A stretch of 64,000 bases of DNA from Halomonas sp. TA22 (GTDB lineage: Bacteria; Pseudomonadota; Gammaproteobacteria; Pseudomonadales; Halomonadaceae): assembly GCF_013009075.1 (NCBI RefSeq), contig NZ_CP053108.1, positions 2,046,001-2,110,000 on the forward strand. The letters run 5' to 3'. The notes beneath the pieces were generated by a model. The model saw nothing but the letters and a program-made list of their open reading frames with translations, was not told where the DNA came from and ran no database searches. Positions 36,016 through 44,536 of this stretch are shown piece by piece; position 1 is the first letter of the stretch, and each line of letters opens with the position of its first letter. Made by a program: the position numbers and the translations under genes.

Positions 36016-36855
36016 ATGTCCAATCCCTGCATCATCTGCGTTGCCATCACCGGCAGCGTGCCTCGCAAGGAGCACAATCCCGCGGTCCCCATCACCATCG
36101 AGGAGCAGATCGAGAGCACCCAGGCGGCTTTCGAGGCTGGCGCCGCCCTTGCCCACTGCCATGTCCGCAACGACGACCAGACGCCAAGCTCGGACCCCGA
36201 GCGTTTTGCACGGCTGGTGGAGGGGCTCAAGAAGCACTGTCCGGGTATGATCATCCAGCTTTCGACCGGTGGTCGCTCCGGCGCCGGTCGCGAGCGCGGT
36301 GGCATGCTGCCACTCAAGCCCGACATGGCAAGCCTCTCGGTGGGCTCCAACAACTTTCCCAACCGGGTCTACGAGAACTCACCGGAGCTGGTGGAGTGCC
36401 TAGCCGAGGAGATGCTGACGCACGGCATCAAGCCCGAGATAGAAGCCTTCGACCTGTCGCATCTCCACCAGGCCGTGAGCCTGTCGAAACAGGGCAAGCT
36501 CAAGACACCGCTGTACGTGCAATTCGTCATGGGCGTCAAGAATGCGATGCCGGCCGACAAGCCGACCTTCGACTTCTATATCGAGACGCTCCAGCGGCTG
36601 GCCCCCGCTGCCCAGTGGTGCGGTGCGGGGATCGGGGCGAACCAGATCGTTCTGAACGAGTGGTCGATTGCCGCGGGCGGCCATACCCGGACGGGGCTCG
36701 AGGACAACATGCGCCTTGACCGCGATACCCTGGCACCCTCCAACGCCGCCCTGGTCGAACGCACCGTGGCGCTTTGCGACAAGTACCAGCGGCCGGTGGC
36801 GAGCTGGCAGCAGGCCCGCGACATGCTTGGCCTGACCTACCCCGAGCACACCTAG
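36016..36855 (+). CDS. Beta-keto acid cleavage enzyme (BKACE, DUF849)
   Basis: 279 residues from the ATG at 36016, with AAAGGAG six bases upstream. BKACE enzymes condense a beta-keto acid with acetyl-CoA and split it to acetoacetate plus an acyl-CoA. The zinc histidines are in LAHCHVRND (H47, H49), and the active-site region includes QLSTGGRSGAG and EAFDLSHLHQAV. Family substrates include 3-keto-5-aminohexanoate, dehydrocarnitine and 3-oxoadipate; none can be chosen here. It stands alone between selC and a convergent D-lactate dehydrogenase, with its own terminator, so context gives no hint of the substrate. Confidence 0.88.
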   Translation: MSNPCIICVAITGSVPRKEHNPAVPITIEEQIESTQAAFEAGAALAHCHVRNDDQTPSSDPERFARLVEGLKKHCPGMIIQLSTGGRSGAGRERGGMLPLKPDMASLSVGSNNFPNRVYENSPELVECLAEEMLTHGIKPEIEAFDLSHLHQAVSLSKQGKLKTPLYVQFVMGVKNAMPADKPTFDFYIETLQRLAPAAQWCGAGIGANQIVLNEWSIAAGGHTRTGLEDNMRLDRDTLAPSNAALVERTVALCDKYQRPVASWQQARDMLGLTYPEHT

Positions 36856-36880
36856 TCCTGCTTGCATATGGACAAAACGA

Positions 36881-36910
36881 CGAAAGCCCGGCCTTCCGGC
36901 CGGGCTTTCA
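36881..36910 (+). terminator. Terminator after the BKACE gene
   Basis: AAAGCCCGGCC (36883-36893) pairs perfectly with GGCCGGGCTTT (36898-36908) around a TTCC loop, 27 bases past the stop. The A and T flanks let it work in both directions, although the convergent dehydrogenase ends farther away at 37122. Confidence 0.85.
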
Positions 36911-37121
36911 TCACAGCATCCGCTGCTCTTCTTCCGCGAACCTCCTGTCCGCGCTTCCTTGGCTCTTCTGGGCCTGCTCTTCCCTGATTGAACTGCCCCT
37001 CTTCCTTGATTGAGCTTCCTGCTCAACATGACAATATATTGATTCAGGTCATGAAATTCCAAGGGCAAACAATGTAAGAAATTATTCATATTTCCTGTAA
37101 GAAATATCTTACATAACTTCA

Positions 37122-38126
37122 TTAGTCAGCCCGCACGAGGTTGGGGCACTCATTTCCCTCAATGAACGCCGCAAGATTGCCAAGCGTGGTTTCGGCAATC
37201 TCGGTCAACGCCTCACGGGTGAAGAAGCCTTGGTGGCCGGTAATCAACACATTGGGAAAGGTCATCAGACGCACGAACAGGTCGTCGTCGATGAAGTCCG
37301 CGGAGCGGTCCTCGAAGAACAGCGGCTCCTCCTGCTCATAGACATCGATCGCAAGTGCCCCTAACTGGCGGCTCTTGAGCGCTTCGACCACCGCCTGGGT
37401 ATCGATCAGGCCCCCCCGCGAGGTATTGACTAGCATCGCGCCTCGCTTCATCCGAGCAAGCGAGTCGGCATTGATCATGTGGTAGGTGGGCTTGAGCAGT
37501 GGGCAGTGCAGGCTGACCACATCCGCCTCCTGCAACAGCCGTTCCTGCGAGACGATCTCGCCGTACTGGGAAAATGCCGGGGCGGGAGAGGGATCGGCGC
37601 CCAGCACCCGGCAGCCCATGCCGTGGAAGATGCGTGCCGTAGCAAGGCCAATCTTGCCGGTTCCCACGATACCGATGCACTTGCCATGCAAGGTCATGCC
37701 CAGCAGCCCCTCGAGCATGAAGTTGCCCTCGCGCACACGGTTATAGGCACGGTGCGTATGACGGTTCAGCGCCATTACCAGCGCCAGGGTATGTTCGGCC
37801 ACCGCCTCGGGGGAGTAGGCTGGAACACGGGCCACGAACAGCCCGAGCCGCTCGGCGGCCTTGAGGTCGACGTTGTTGAACCCGGCACAGCGCAGCAGGA
37901 CCGCCTTGACGCCGAAATCGGCAAGTCGTTCGAGCACCTCAGCGTCGAGCTGGTCATTGACGAAGACGCATACGGCGTCACTGCCGTCGGCGAGCGCCAC
38001 CGTCTGTCGGGAGAGCGTCGCGCGCTGATAGACAAGTTCCGCCTGATCCTGCATGGCGAGCCTTTTCGCCACGCTATCGAAGGAGCGCTGGTCGTAGGGC
38101 TGGGTACTGAAGAAGGTGACCTGCAT
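37122..38126 (-). CDS. ldhA: D-lactate dehydrogenase-type 2-hydroxyacid dehydrogenase
   Basis: 334 residues, NAD-dependent, cytosolic. The Rossmann motif is GIVGTGKIGLATARIF. The arginine is in VNTSRGGLIDTQAV, the glutamate in DVYEQEEPLFFED and the catalytic histidine in LITGHQGFFTREAL, a segment typical of fermentative LdhA rather than other family members. It interconverts pyruvate and D-lactate, useful under oxygen limitation. It is monocistronic; an AT-rich spacer of about 210 bases, holding the BKACE terminator, follows. Confidence 0.9.
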   Translation of the reverse strand: MQVTFFSTQPYDQRSFDSVAKRLAMQDQAELVYQRATLSRQTVALADGSDAVCVFVNDQLDAEVLERLADFGVKAVLLRCAGFNNVDLKAAERLGLFVARVPAYSPEAVAEHTLALVMALNRHTHRAYNRVREGNFMLEGLLGMTLHGKCIGIVGTGKIGLATARIFHGMGCRVLGADPSPAPAFSQYGEIVSQERLLQEADVVSLHCPLLKPTYHMINADSLARMKRGAMLVNTSRGGLIDTQAVVEALKSRQLGALAIDVYEQEEPLFFEDRSADFIDDDLFVRLMTFPNVLITGHQGFFTREALTEIAETTLGNLAAFIEGNECPNLVRAD

Positions 38127-38257
38127 GTCGGCACTCCGGTTGGGTCGTCATCGTCTTCCCAACATAGGGTTTCGGGCTGCCGGGCGCAAAGAGGCGATAT
38201 GATGAACATGGGCGGTACGCAACGATGTCAATTCTCACCATGGACCTTGGAGGGACT

Positions 38258-39130
38258 ATGCGTTCGGTATTTCTCGTCGATAATGGCTCCTTGCGCCCAG
38301 AGTCGACCCTGAATCTGCGGCGCGTTGCCGCCGCCCTGGGCGAACGGGCCGGCATGCCGGTCGAAGCGGCTTCGCTTTTGCACTCCAACAAGGTGCCGGC
38401 CGATGCGCTCGATGGCATGCCCGCCGCCACTCTTGGTCCTGCTGCCGCCCGGCACGCCGAGGCGGGCAGCCGTGAGGTCGTGATCCTGCCCTTCTTCTTC
38501 GGCCCCAGCCGCGCGCTTACCGGTTATTTGCCCGAGCGCATGGCAACGTTGCAGGAGCGCTACCCTGATCTCCATGTGCGCGTGGCCACGCCACTGGTCA
38601 ATCTGCTCGGGCCGGTCGATCTGAGACTGGCGAGAATCCTGTGTGACGGCGTACGCGAGCGCCTGGTGCCAGGAACGCGCCCCCGCGTGGCACTGGTCGA
38701 TCATGGCAGTCCCATTCCCGAGGTCACGGCGGTGCGCAACGTGCTGGTCGGCCAGTTGAGCGCCCTGCTCGAGGGTGAAGTAGCGTGCGTGGCGGGGGCT
38801 TCCATGGAGCGACGTGAAGGCGACGAGTACCGCTTCAATGAGCCGCTGCTCGATACGCTGCTGGACCAGCCCGGCTTCGATCAGGGAGAGGTCATTGTCT
38901 CGATGCTGTTTCTCTCGCCCGGGCGCCATGCCGGGACCGAAGGTGACGTGGCCGCCATCTGTAGCGGGGCCGAGACGCGCCACCCCGGCTTGATCACCAC
39001 GATGACTCGTCTTGCCGGTGAGCATGACGGCATGCTGGACATCCTTGTCGAACGTCTTCACCAGGCGCTGTCAGGAGAGGGCTATCTGCTGGACCTGCCC
39101 TCCAGCGAGCCCAACTTGCACGTCCCTTGA
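38258..39130 (+). CDS. CbiX-like (sirohydrochlorin chelatase family) protein, two-domain
   Basis: 290 residues from the ATG at 38258, with GGAGGGAC directly upstream; a frame from 38225 lacks a good site. Two CbiX repeats are visible: the first with FLVDNGSLRPES and VVILPFFFGPSRAL, the second with VALVDHGSPIPEV and MLFLSPGRHAGTEGDV. The histidines in DHGS and GRHAG are those that bind metal in CbiX/CbiK chelatases. The first repeat has DNGS in place of DHGS, so only one site may be active. A role in siroheme or cobalamin metal insertion is possible, but no tetrapyrrole gene is near. Confidence 0.75.
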   Translation: MRSVFLVDNGSLRPESTLNLRRVAAALGERAGMPVEAASLLHSNKVPADALDGMPAATLGPAAARHAEAGSREVVILPFFFGPSRALTGYLPERMATLQERYPDLHVRVATPLVNLLGPVDLRLARILCDGVRERLVPGTRPRVALVDHGSPIPEVTAVRNVLVGQLSALLEGEVACVAGASMERREGDEYRFNEPLLDTLLDQPGFDQGEVIVSMLFLSPGRHAGTEGDVAAICSGAETRHPGLITTMTRLAGEHDGMLDILVERLHQALSGEGYLLDLPSSEPNLHVP

Positions 39131-39213
39131 ACGCTGACTGAGGCGATCGATCAAGCCATCGATTGCCTGAATCGACTACCATTCCCTGACCGATCAACGT
39201 GAAGAGTGAACCC

Positions 39214-40470
39214 ATGAGCGAGACGAATCAGTCCTGGTCCCAACCCATGCCGGCACAGCAGTTCGAGCTGATGCGCAGCATTCTCGACGCCCCGAGCCCG
39301 GTGGGGCTGGAGGGGGCCATGACCTATGGCGTACTCAAGCCCTACTTCGATACCTTCGCGCCCAGCGACTGGCACATGCACCAGTTCAAGGGGCATGCCG
39401 GCGTGGTATTGGACACCCATCCGGGCCGGGACGACCTGTTCAAGGTGATGATCATCGGCCATGCCGACAAGATTCGTATGCAGGTGCGCAGCATCGGCGA
39501 CGACGGCAAGATCTGGATCAATACCGACTCCTTCCTGCCCACGGTGCTGATCGGTCATGAGGTCAAGCTGTTCAGCGAGGACCCGGAGAAGCCGGGCAGC
39601 TATCGGATCATCGAGGGTGGCACGGTGGAGGCGCTGGGTGCCATCCACTTCTCCGACCCGGCCGTCCGCACCGGCGAGAAGGGTATCAAGAAGGAGCAGA
39701 TCTATCTCGATCTGCAGATTCACGGTAAGAACAAGAAGCAGCAGGTGCTGAACCTGGGCGTTCGCCCCGGGGATTCGATCATCTTCAATCGCCCCATCCG
39801 CCCCGGGTTCAGTCCCAACACCTTCTACGGTGCCTATCTGGACAACGGCCTGGGCTGCTTCGTCACCGCCGAGGTGGCACGCCTGATCGCCGAGTCGGGC
39901 GGCACGAAGCAGGTGCGCGTGCTCTTCGCCATAGCAAGCTACGAGGAGATCGGCCGCTTCGGCAGCCGGGTATTGGCCGGCGAGCTCAAGCCGGACGTGG
40001 TCATCGGCGTGGACGTCAACCATGATTATGTCGCCGCACCCGGTATCGGAGACCGGCGCATGCAGCCGCTGGAGATGGGCAAGGGCTTCACCATGTCGGT
40101 TGGCGCCATCGCCAGCGAGCAGCTCAACCGGGTCATCGAGAGCACGGCAAGGGAACACGGCATCCCCCTGCAGCGTGATATGGTGGGCGCCGATACCGGC
40201 ACTGACGGCATGGCCGGCGTACTGGCCGCCGTGGACTGTGCCGCCACGTCCATCGGCTTCCCGATTCGCAACATGCACACGATCTCGGAAACCGGCAACA
40301 CCCAGGACCTGCTGGCGGCGGTACATGCCCTGACCTACACCGTCCAGGCGCTGGATGCACTGCCCGACCCCCACCGCGAGTTCCTCGACAATCACCCGCG
40401 CCTCGATCAGGCAGGTCCTCTGTCACACCAGGGCTCGGCCAAGCTCGATGAGGAGCAGAAAGAGAAGTAA
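39214..40470 (+). CDS. M42-family metallo-aminopeptidase
   Basis: 418 residues from the ATG at 39214 (MSETNQ); an in-frame GTG at 39199 is an alternative. M42 signatures are AYLDNGLGCFVTAEVARL (metal-bridging aspartate), SYEEIGRFGSRV (catalytic glutamate pair), VDVNHDYVAAPG and the final metal histidine in FPIRNMHTISETGNTQD. These enzymes form large tetrahedral dodecamers in the cytosol and trim peptides; some are glucanases, so the substrate is not certain. It lies 83 bases after the CbiX-like gene. A perfect hairpin follows. Confidence 0.9.
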   Translation: MSETNQSWSQPMPAQQFELMRSILDAPSPVGLEGAMTYGVLKPYFDTFAPSDWHMHQFKGHAGVVLDTHPGRDDLFKVMIIGHADKIRMQVRSIGDDGKIWINTDSFLPTVLIGHEVKLFSEDPEKPGSYRIIEGGTVEALGAIHFSDPAVRTGEKGIKKEQIYLDLQIHGKNKKQQVLNLGVRPGDSIIFNRPIRPGFSPNTFYGAYLDNGLGCFVTAEVARLIAESGGTKQVRVLFAIASYEEIGRFGSRVLAGELKPDVVIGVDVNHDYVAAPGIGDRRMQPLEMGKGFTMSVGAIASEQLNRVIESTAREHGIPLQRDMVGADTGTDGMAGVLAAVDCAATSIGFPIRNMHTISETGNTQDLLAAVHALTYTVQALDALPDPHREFLDNHPRLDQAGPLSHQGSAKLDEEQKEK

Positions 40471-40494
40471 TTAGCACCTCAAATCATTGAAGCA

Positions 40495-40526
40495 CCCGAT
40501 AGAGGTTATCCACGGCCTCTATCGGG
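40495..40526. terminator. Convergent-gene hairpin M42/acyltransferase
   Basis: CCCGATAGAGG (40495-40505) and CCTCTATCGGG (40516-40526) form a perfect 11-bp stem with a 10-base loop. It serves both converging genes, and its right arm lies inside the final codons of the acyltransferase. No U tract is present on either strand. Confidence 0.55.
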
Positions 40527-42596
40527 CAGTACCGCCATGTGATGGGCATCGTTATCGGTCTGCCGATCATGAGGCGCCGTGCGGTCAGCCTGCATACCCA
40601 GCCGGTGATCGGTGGTAAGCCCCAGATTTTCGAACATGGGGATCAGCTTACGATTGCCGTATTCCGAGATATGGCCACTGTCATAATAGAGGGGCCTGCC
40701 CGCTTCACTGCCATAACAGAACGTCTCATCGCATAAATACGCGGCGGTATCTAGCACCTCGACATTACAGGAAACATCCACGATATCCTGTACCTCCCAA
40801 ATCGCCATAGTATCCTCGACATACTCATCACGCGTGATACGCATCTCGCCATCCAAGCCCAGCAATGCCCGCCTGGCCATCACTCTGGGCACATCACCTG
40901 GCATCGCCGGTATTGGTCGCAGAAGGTACACAGCGTGGTCAGCTGCCAAGCGGCAGGTACTCGCAATCATCGCTTGCTGATACTCCCGAATGAACTCCGG
41001 CGTTACCTCTTCATGGGGCTTGTCGAAATAGACCGTAGGCTTGAGCGTCTCACCAACGTCTGGGATCTGAAAGTACCCCCCACTGTTGACGATGATCACC
41101 GGGATCGATGCCGGCAAATCGGCAATCTTTTCGGCAAGAAAGTCATTGAATTTCGCGCAGGTCCAATCGTGAGTCTCTCTTTTGATGTCGAAAAGGGTAG
41201 GACAACTCGAGTGGCTACTGTAGAGGATTCCGGGGCTATGGGGGTCGGCATCATCACCACCCAAGGCCGCCTGAACCGCCGTGACGACCGAGGCGGCATG
41301 ACTGTCTCCCACCACTATTGCGCGAATATCATTCCCGCCGAAGGTACACCACGGAAAATCCTCCCCCTTGCTATGGTGGCACTCCTCACGCCGCTGGTTG
41401 ATATTGAAGGTTTCGGCATAGATCGACTCCACCTCCTGGGGCATGCGCCCATCGACACCCTCCATGTGATAAATGGCCAGTGCCGGCGTTGCCACCAACA
41501 GAGCGAAGGCCGCGATCAATGCCGGCTTCTTGACCAAACCATCATGACTGATCCAGTGACGGCTCGTATTCTCGATCAGGTGATAGGAGAGCGCCCCCAA
41601 GAGCAGTGACAACAAGAGGCCAATGCCGACCGCCAAGGCGCTGCCATTGATCTCGAGATAGTACAGGCCCACGAAGACTGGCCAATGCCATAGATAGATC
41701 GAATAGGAGCTCAAGCCCAGCCATTGCACCATGCGAAGCGTGGCCCATGCCGACTGTCTGGCACTCAGCAAGACCAGCATTGCCCCGACAACCGGAAGCA
41801 GCGCGTTGGCGCCAGGCCAGGGCGTGCCCCCATCGAACAGAACAAGGGCAAGCCCAATGCACCCAAGACCGATGATCTCCAGCCAACGTGCCTGCACTTG
41901 CCGGAGCGTGACCTTATCTGCCAACAGGAAGGCCAGCCCCCCGGCCAACATCTGCCATGCTCGAGTCGGCAGCATGAAGAAGCCTGCCGAAGGGGAGCGC
42001 TCGGTGGCCCATATCGATAGTGCCAGAGAGGCAGCGATACCCGCAGCTAACACGTACAGCAGCATCACTCGACCTGGCCTCAGCCGCCAGACCAGCATCA
42101 GGACCACGGGAAGCAGGAGATAGAACTGCCACTCCACCGAGAGTGACCAGGTGTGCAAAAGCCATTTTTCATGTGAAGCCGTATCGAAATAGCCTGCTTC
42201 ACGCCAAAAAATCACATTGGAGAGAAAGGTCAGCGCTGAAAAAGCGTGCTTGCCCAGAGCGCGATACTCCCCTTGCGGCAGAAGCCACCATCCAACGATC
42301 AGCAACACCAATAGCAGGAACAGGAGTGCCGGCAGGATACGTCGAGCTCGAGCCACATAAAAATGCCATAAAAACGTTGTCGCACCTCGGTGGAGCTGGC
42401 TACCCCTTCGCTCCAATCCCTTTACCAGAATCGAGGTCATCAAGAACCCCGATAACACGAAGAACACATCGACTCCGACGAATCCCCCGGCGAAGCCCGG
42501 CACATTGAAGTGAAAAAGCACCACGGCCACGACAGCAATGGCTCTAAGTCCATTGATGTCATAACGAAACGACGGCGTATCGGCTAAGGCAGTCAC
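40506..42596 (-). CDS. Membrane acyltransferase of the OafA/YrhL type with SGNH domain
   Basis: 696 residues. The N-terminal about 370 residues form an Acyltransferase_3 domain with ten or so membrane helices; RYDINGLRAIAVVAVVLFHF carries the catalytic histidine and GVDVFFVLSGFLMTSI follows. The C-terminal domain looks SGNH-like (RAIVVGDSHAAS with the GDSH serine; DSGHISEYGNRKL with the distal D-x-x-H). Such fusions acetylate O-antigen or other surface sugars, moving acetyl groups across the inner membrane. Codon use is less GC-rich than in its neighbours and the upstream region is AT-rich, so transfer is plausible. Confidence 0.88.
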   Translation of the reverse strand: MTALADTPSFRYDINGLRAIAVVAVVLFHFNVPGFAGGFVGVDVFFVLSGFLMTSILVKGLERRGSQLHRGATTFLWHFYVARARRILPALLFLLLVLLIVGWWLLPQGEYRALGKHAFSALTFLSNVIFWREAGYFDTASHEKWLLHTWSLSVEWQFYLLLPVVLMLVWRLRPGRVMLLYVLAAGIAASLALSIWATERSPSAGFFMLPTRAWQMLAGGLAFLLADKVTLRQVQARWLEIIGLGCIGLALVLFDGGTPWPGANALLPVVGAMLVLLSARQSAWATLRMVQWLGLSSYSIYLWHWPVFVGLYYLEINGSALAVGIGLLLSLLLGALSYHLIENTSRHWISHDGLVKKPALIAAFALLVATPALAIYHMEGVDGRMPQEVESIYAETFNINQRREECHHSKGEDFPWCTFGGNDIRAIVVGDSHAASVVTAVQAALGGDDADPHSPGILYSSHSSCPTLFDIKRETHDWTCAKFNDFLAEKIADLPASIPVIIVNSGGYFQIPDVGETLKPTVYFDKPHEEVTPEFIREYQQAMIASTCRLAADHAVYLLRPIPAMPGDVPRVMARRALLGLDGEMRITRDEYVEDTMAIWEVQDIVDVSCNVEVLDTAAYLCDETFCYGSEAGRPLYYDSGHISEYGNRKLIPMFENLGLTTDHRLGMQADRTAPHDRQTDNDAHHMAVLPDRGRG

Positions 42597-42802
42597 GATT
42601 ATGCTCCTGTAAGGAACAGCAATGACCTGGAAGGAGAAAAGGGGAATGCATTGTCACCCATCAGCAACTATGCGTGATTATAACTAATTTTGAAAAAATT
42701 AAATTAGCTATCATTACTAAATGTCAGCGCACTTTAATATTAGCCAATAAGTATTGCTTGCTGACAAATGCGGACGCTAGAGGCTTAAAGGAGAAGAGCT
42801 CA

Positions 42803-43195
42803 ATGACCACGGAACTAACGCTGCTTGGCTGGACCCTTGCGCTGGCCATCGTGCAGACCCTGCTTCCGGCCATGTGGCGAAACAGGGAAACCGGCATGAC
42901 CTACAATGCCGGCCCACGAGACGCGTCGGGGCCGCCAATGGGCAAAGTCACGGGGCGGCTGTTTCGTGCCCAACGCAATCTGTTCGAGACGCTGCCACTG
43001 TTTATCGGTGCGATACTGATCGCCCACGTGGCCGGCCAGAACGGCACATTGACACTATGGGGCGCTTGGCTCTATTTCCTGGCCCGGGTGGCTTATGTCC
43101 CGCTGTATGCGCTGGGCATACCATGGATACGCTCGCTGGTGTGGATGCTTGCCCTGCTGGGACTCTGCCTGGTGTTGCTGGCTGTGCTCTTCTGA
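42803..43195 (+). CDS. MAPEG family membrane protein
   Basis: 130 residues from the ATG at 42803, with AAAGGAGAAG at good spacing. Four hydrophobic helices surround the conserved GRLFRAQRNLFETLPLFIGA, the R-x-x-N-x-x-E signature of MAPEG proteins. Eukaryotic members conjugate glutathione or make eicosanoids; bacterial ones are mostly uncharacterised, some acting as glutathione transferases or peroxidases. An AT-rich stretch of about 200 bases lies upstream, next to the acyltransferase. A tRNA-Arg gene converges from the other side. Confidence 0.88.
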   Translation: MTTELTLLGWTLALAIVQTLLPAMWRNRETGMTYNAGPRDASGPPMGKVTGRLFRAQRNLFETLPLFIGAILIAHVAGQNGTLTLWGAWLYFLARVAYVPLYALGIPWIRSLVWMLALLGLCLVLLAVLF

Positions 43196-43253
43196 TCCCT
43201 TGAATCTTTTGTTGGCGTAGCCAGGTATACCAGTGGGTCTGAAAAACATACGC

Positions 43254-43287
43254 TGGAAAAGAAAAGGCCTGCGATTGCTCACAGGCC
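43254..43287 (-). terminator. Terminator of tRNA-Arg
   Basis: GGCCTG (43266-43271) and CAGGCC (43282-43287) form a stem, followed on the minus strand by a broken U tract, UUUUCUUUUCC. It lies 14 bases after the tRNA 3' end. Confidence 0.7.
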
Positions 43288-43300
43288 CTTTGGAATTCGT

Positions 43301-43377
43301 TGGCGCGCCCAGCAGGATTCGAACCTGCGACCCCTGCCTTCGGAGGGCAGTACTCTATCCAGCTGAGCTATGGGCGC
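43301..43377 (-). tRNA. tRNA-Arg (anticodon CCG)
   Basis: 77 bases. Acceptor GCGCCCA pairs with TGGGCGC, followed by G73 and encoded CCA. D arm AGCTCAGCTGGATAGAGT, anticodon arm CTGCCCTCCGAAGGCAG with anticodon CCG, and T arm GCAGGTTCGAATCCTGC are intact. It reads CGG codons. Its 5' half is the kind of sequence that seems to have replaced that of the broken tRNA-His at 35588-35660. Confidence 0.97.
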
Positions 43378-43630
43378 GTATCCATGGCAACGCTGTACCA
43401 CGGCGGCCACAATGCTAACCGTCTGTCTGACGAGTGTCCAGCGCCCCCCGCTAAGGCAAGCTGACCAATCTTGCCTGCGTTAGTCGAAAGCCGCTTCTCA
43501 GAGCATTTTCCTGTCCAACCGCTTGCCGGTATACTACCCGCCATGCAGCATGGCGTTAGCGTGTCAAGAAGCGCCCAATCACAACAGCATCAACGCGTTT
43601 TCGAATGCAGACCGTAAAGAGGTGGTGAGA

Positions 43631-44446
43631 GTGAATTCCAAACTGATCATGGGGTGTCTGGCCACCCTCGGCGTGGCTTTTGGGGCTGCTACCGTCCATG
43701 CCAACGTAGACCGCGATGCGATGGCCGAGCGTCTCAGACCAGTCGGCCAGCTCTGCCTTCAGGGCGAAGAGTGTGGCAGAACCGCCGCCGCTGCGGCAGC
43801 CCCCGCCAGTGACGCTGGCGGCATCGATGGACCAGGCATCTACAACAGCGTCTGCATGGCGTGTCACGAAACGGGTGCCGCCGGTGCGCCGGTGCGCGGC
43901 ACCGAGGACGACTGGGCATCGCGCATCGATCAGGGCATCGAGACGCTCTATGAGCATTCGATCAACGGTATCGGGGCCATGCCCCCGCGCGGCGGCAACC
44001 CCAACCTCTCCGACGAGGAAGTGATGGCCGCGGCCAACCACCTGCTCGAGCCGGTGATGGACGATCTGCCCGAAATCGGCGGCGAGGAGGCCACTGCCGA
44101 AGAGGGCGCAGCCGAGGGTGAGGCTGACATCGCCGCGACCGAGGGCGAAGCTGACGCCGAGGCAGCTCCGGCCGAAGAAGAGACGGCCGGAAACGGCAAT
44201 GGTCTCGACGGTGAAGCGCTCTACGCCGGCGGCGGCTGTGCCGCCTGCCACGGTACCGGAGCCGCCGGAGCGCCGCGGCTGGGCGAGGCCGGTGACTGGG
44301 GCGAGCGTCTGGAGCAGGACATCAGCGAGCTCTACGCTCACGCCATCAACGGTATCGGTGCCATGCCGCCCAAGGGGGGCAACATGTCGCTCTCCGACGA
44401 GGAGGTCGAGGCGATCGTCGACTATATGGTCGCCGAGTCCGAATGA
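43631..44446 (+). CDS. Tandem cytochrome c5-type diheme protein
   Basis: 271 residues from a GTG at 43631 (MNSKLIMGCLATLGVAFG), preceded by AGAGGTGGTGAGA; the start gives a proper signal peptide ending at VHA. Two class I c-type domains bind heme at CMACH (about residue 77) and CAACH (about 204), each followed by GAMPPRGGNPNLSDEE or GAMPPKGGNMSLSDEE with the methionine ligand. A linker of about 50 residues is almost only Ala, Glu and Gly. The protein is a soluble periplasmic electron carrier, likely to a terminal oxidase. The acidic linker fits halophilic secreted proteins. Confidence 0.88.
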   Translation: MNSKLIMGCLATLGVAFGAATVHANVDRDAMAERLRPVGQLCLQGEECGRTAAAAAAPASDAGGIDGPGIYNSVCMACHETGAAGAPVRGTEDDWASRIDQGIETLYEHSINGIGAMPPRGGNPNLSDEEVMAAANHLLEPVMDDLPEIGGEEATAEEGAAEGEADIAATEGEADAEAAPAEEETAGNGNGLDGEALYAGGGCAACHGTGAAGAPRLGEAGDWGERLEQDISELYAHAINGIGAMPPKGGNMSLSDEEVEAIVDYMVAESE

Positions 44447-44474
44447 TGACCTGAGTATTGACGGTCATTGCTTT

Positions 44475-44500
44475 GAGGGGCGCCTGATGGCGCCCCTCTT
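44475..44500 (+). terminator. Terminator after the diheme cytochrome gene
   Basis: GAGGGGCGCC (44475-44484) and GGCGCCCCTC (44489-44498) form a perfect 10-bp stem with a TGAT loop; TT follows. It also faces the convergent rep gene, which ends at 44537. Confidence 0.75.
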
Positions 44501-44536
44501 GCGGCAGGGCCGCTCACCCTGGCATTGCGAGAGCGC

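Noticed and set aside
36400-37122. Minus-strand 240-codon frame downstream of the D-lactate dehydrogenase gene
   Set aside because: Most of it is antisense to the BKACE gene and it runs through a terminator; no motif.
39151-40395. Minus-strand open frame of 414 codons opposite the M42 peptidase
   Set aside because: Overlaps a gene with complete metal-binding motifs; no independent signal or ribosome-binding site.
44050-44210. Repetitive Ala/Glu coding stretch as a DNA repeat or phase-variable tract
   Set aside because: It is a low-complexity protein linker with varied codons, not a tandem DNA repeat.
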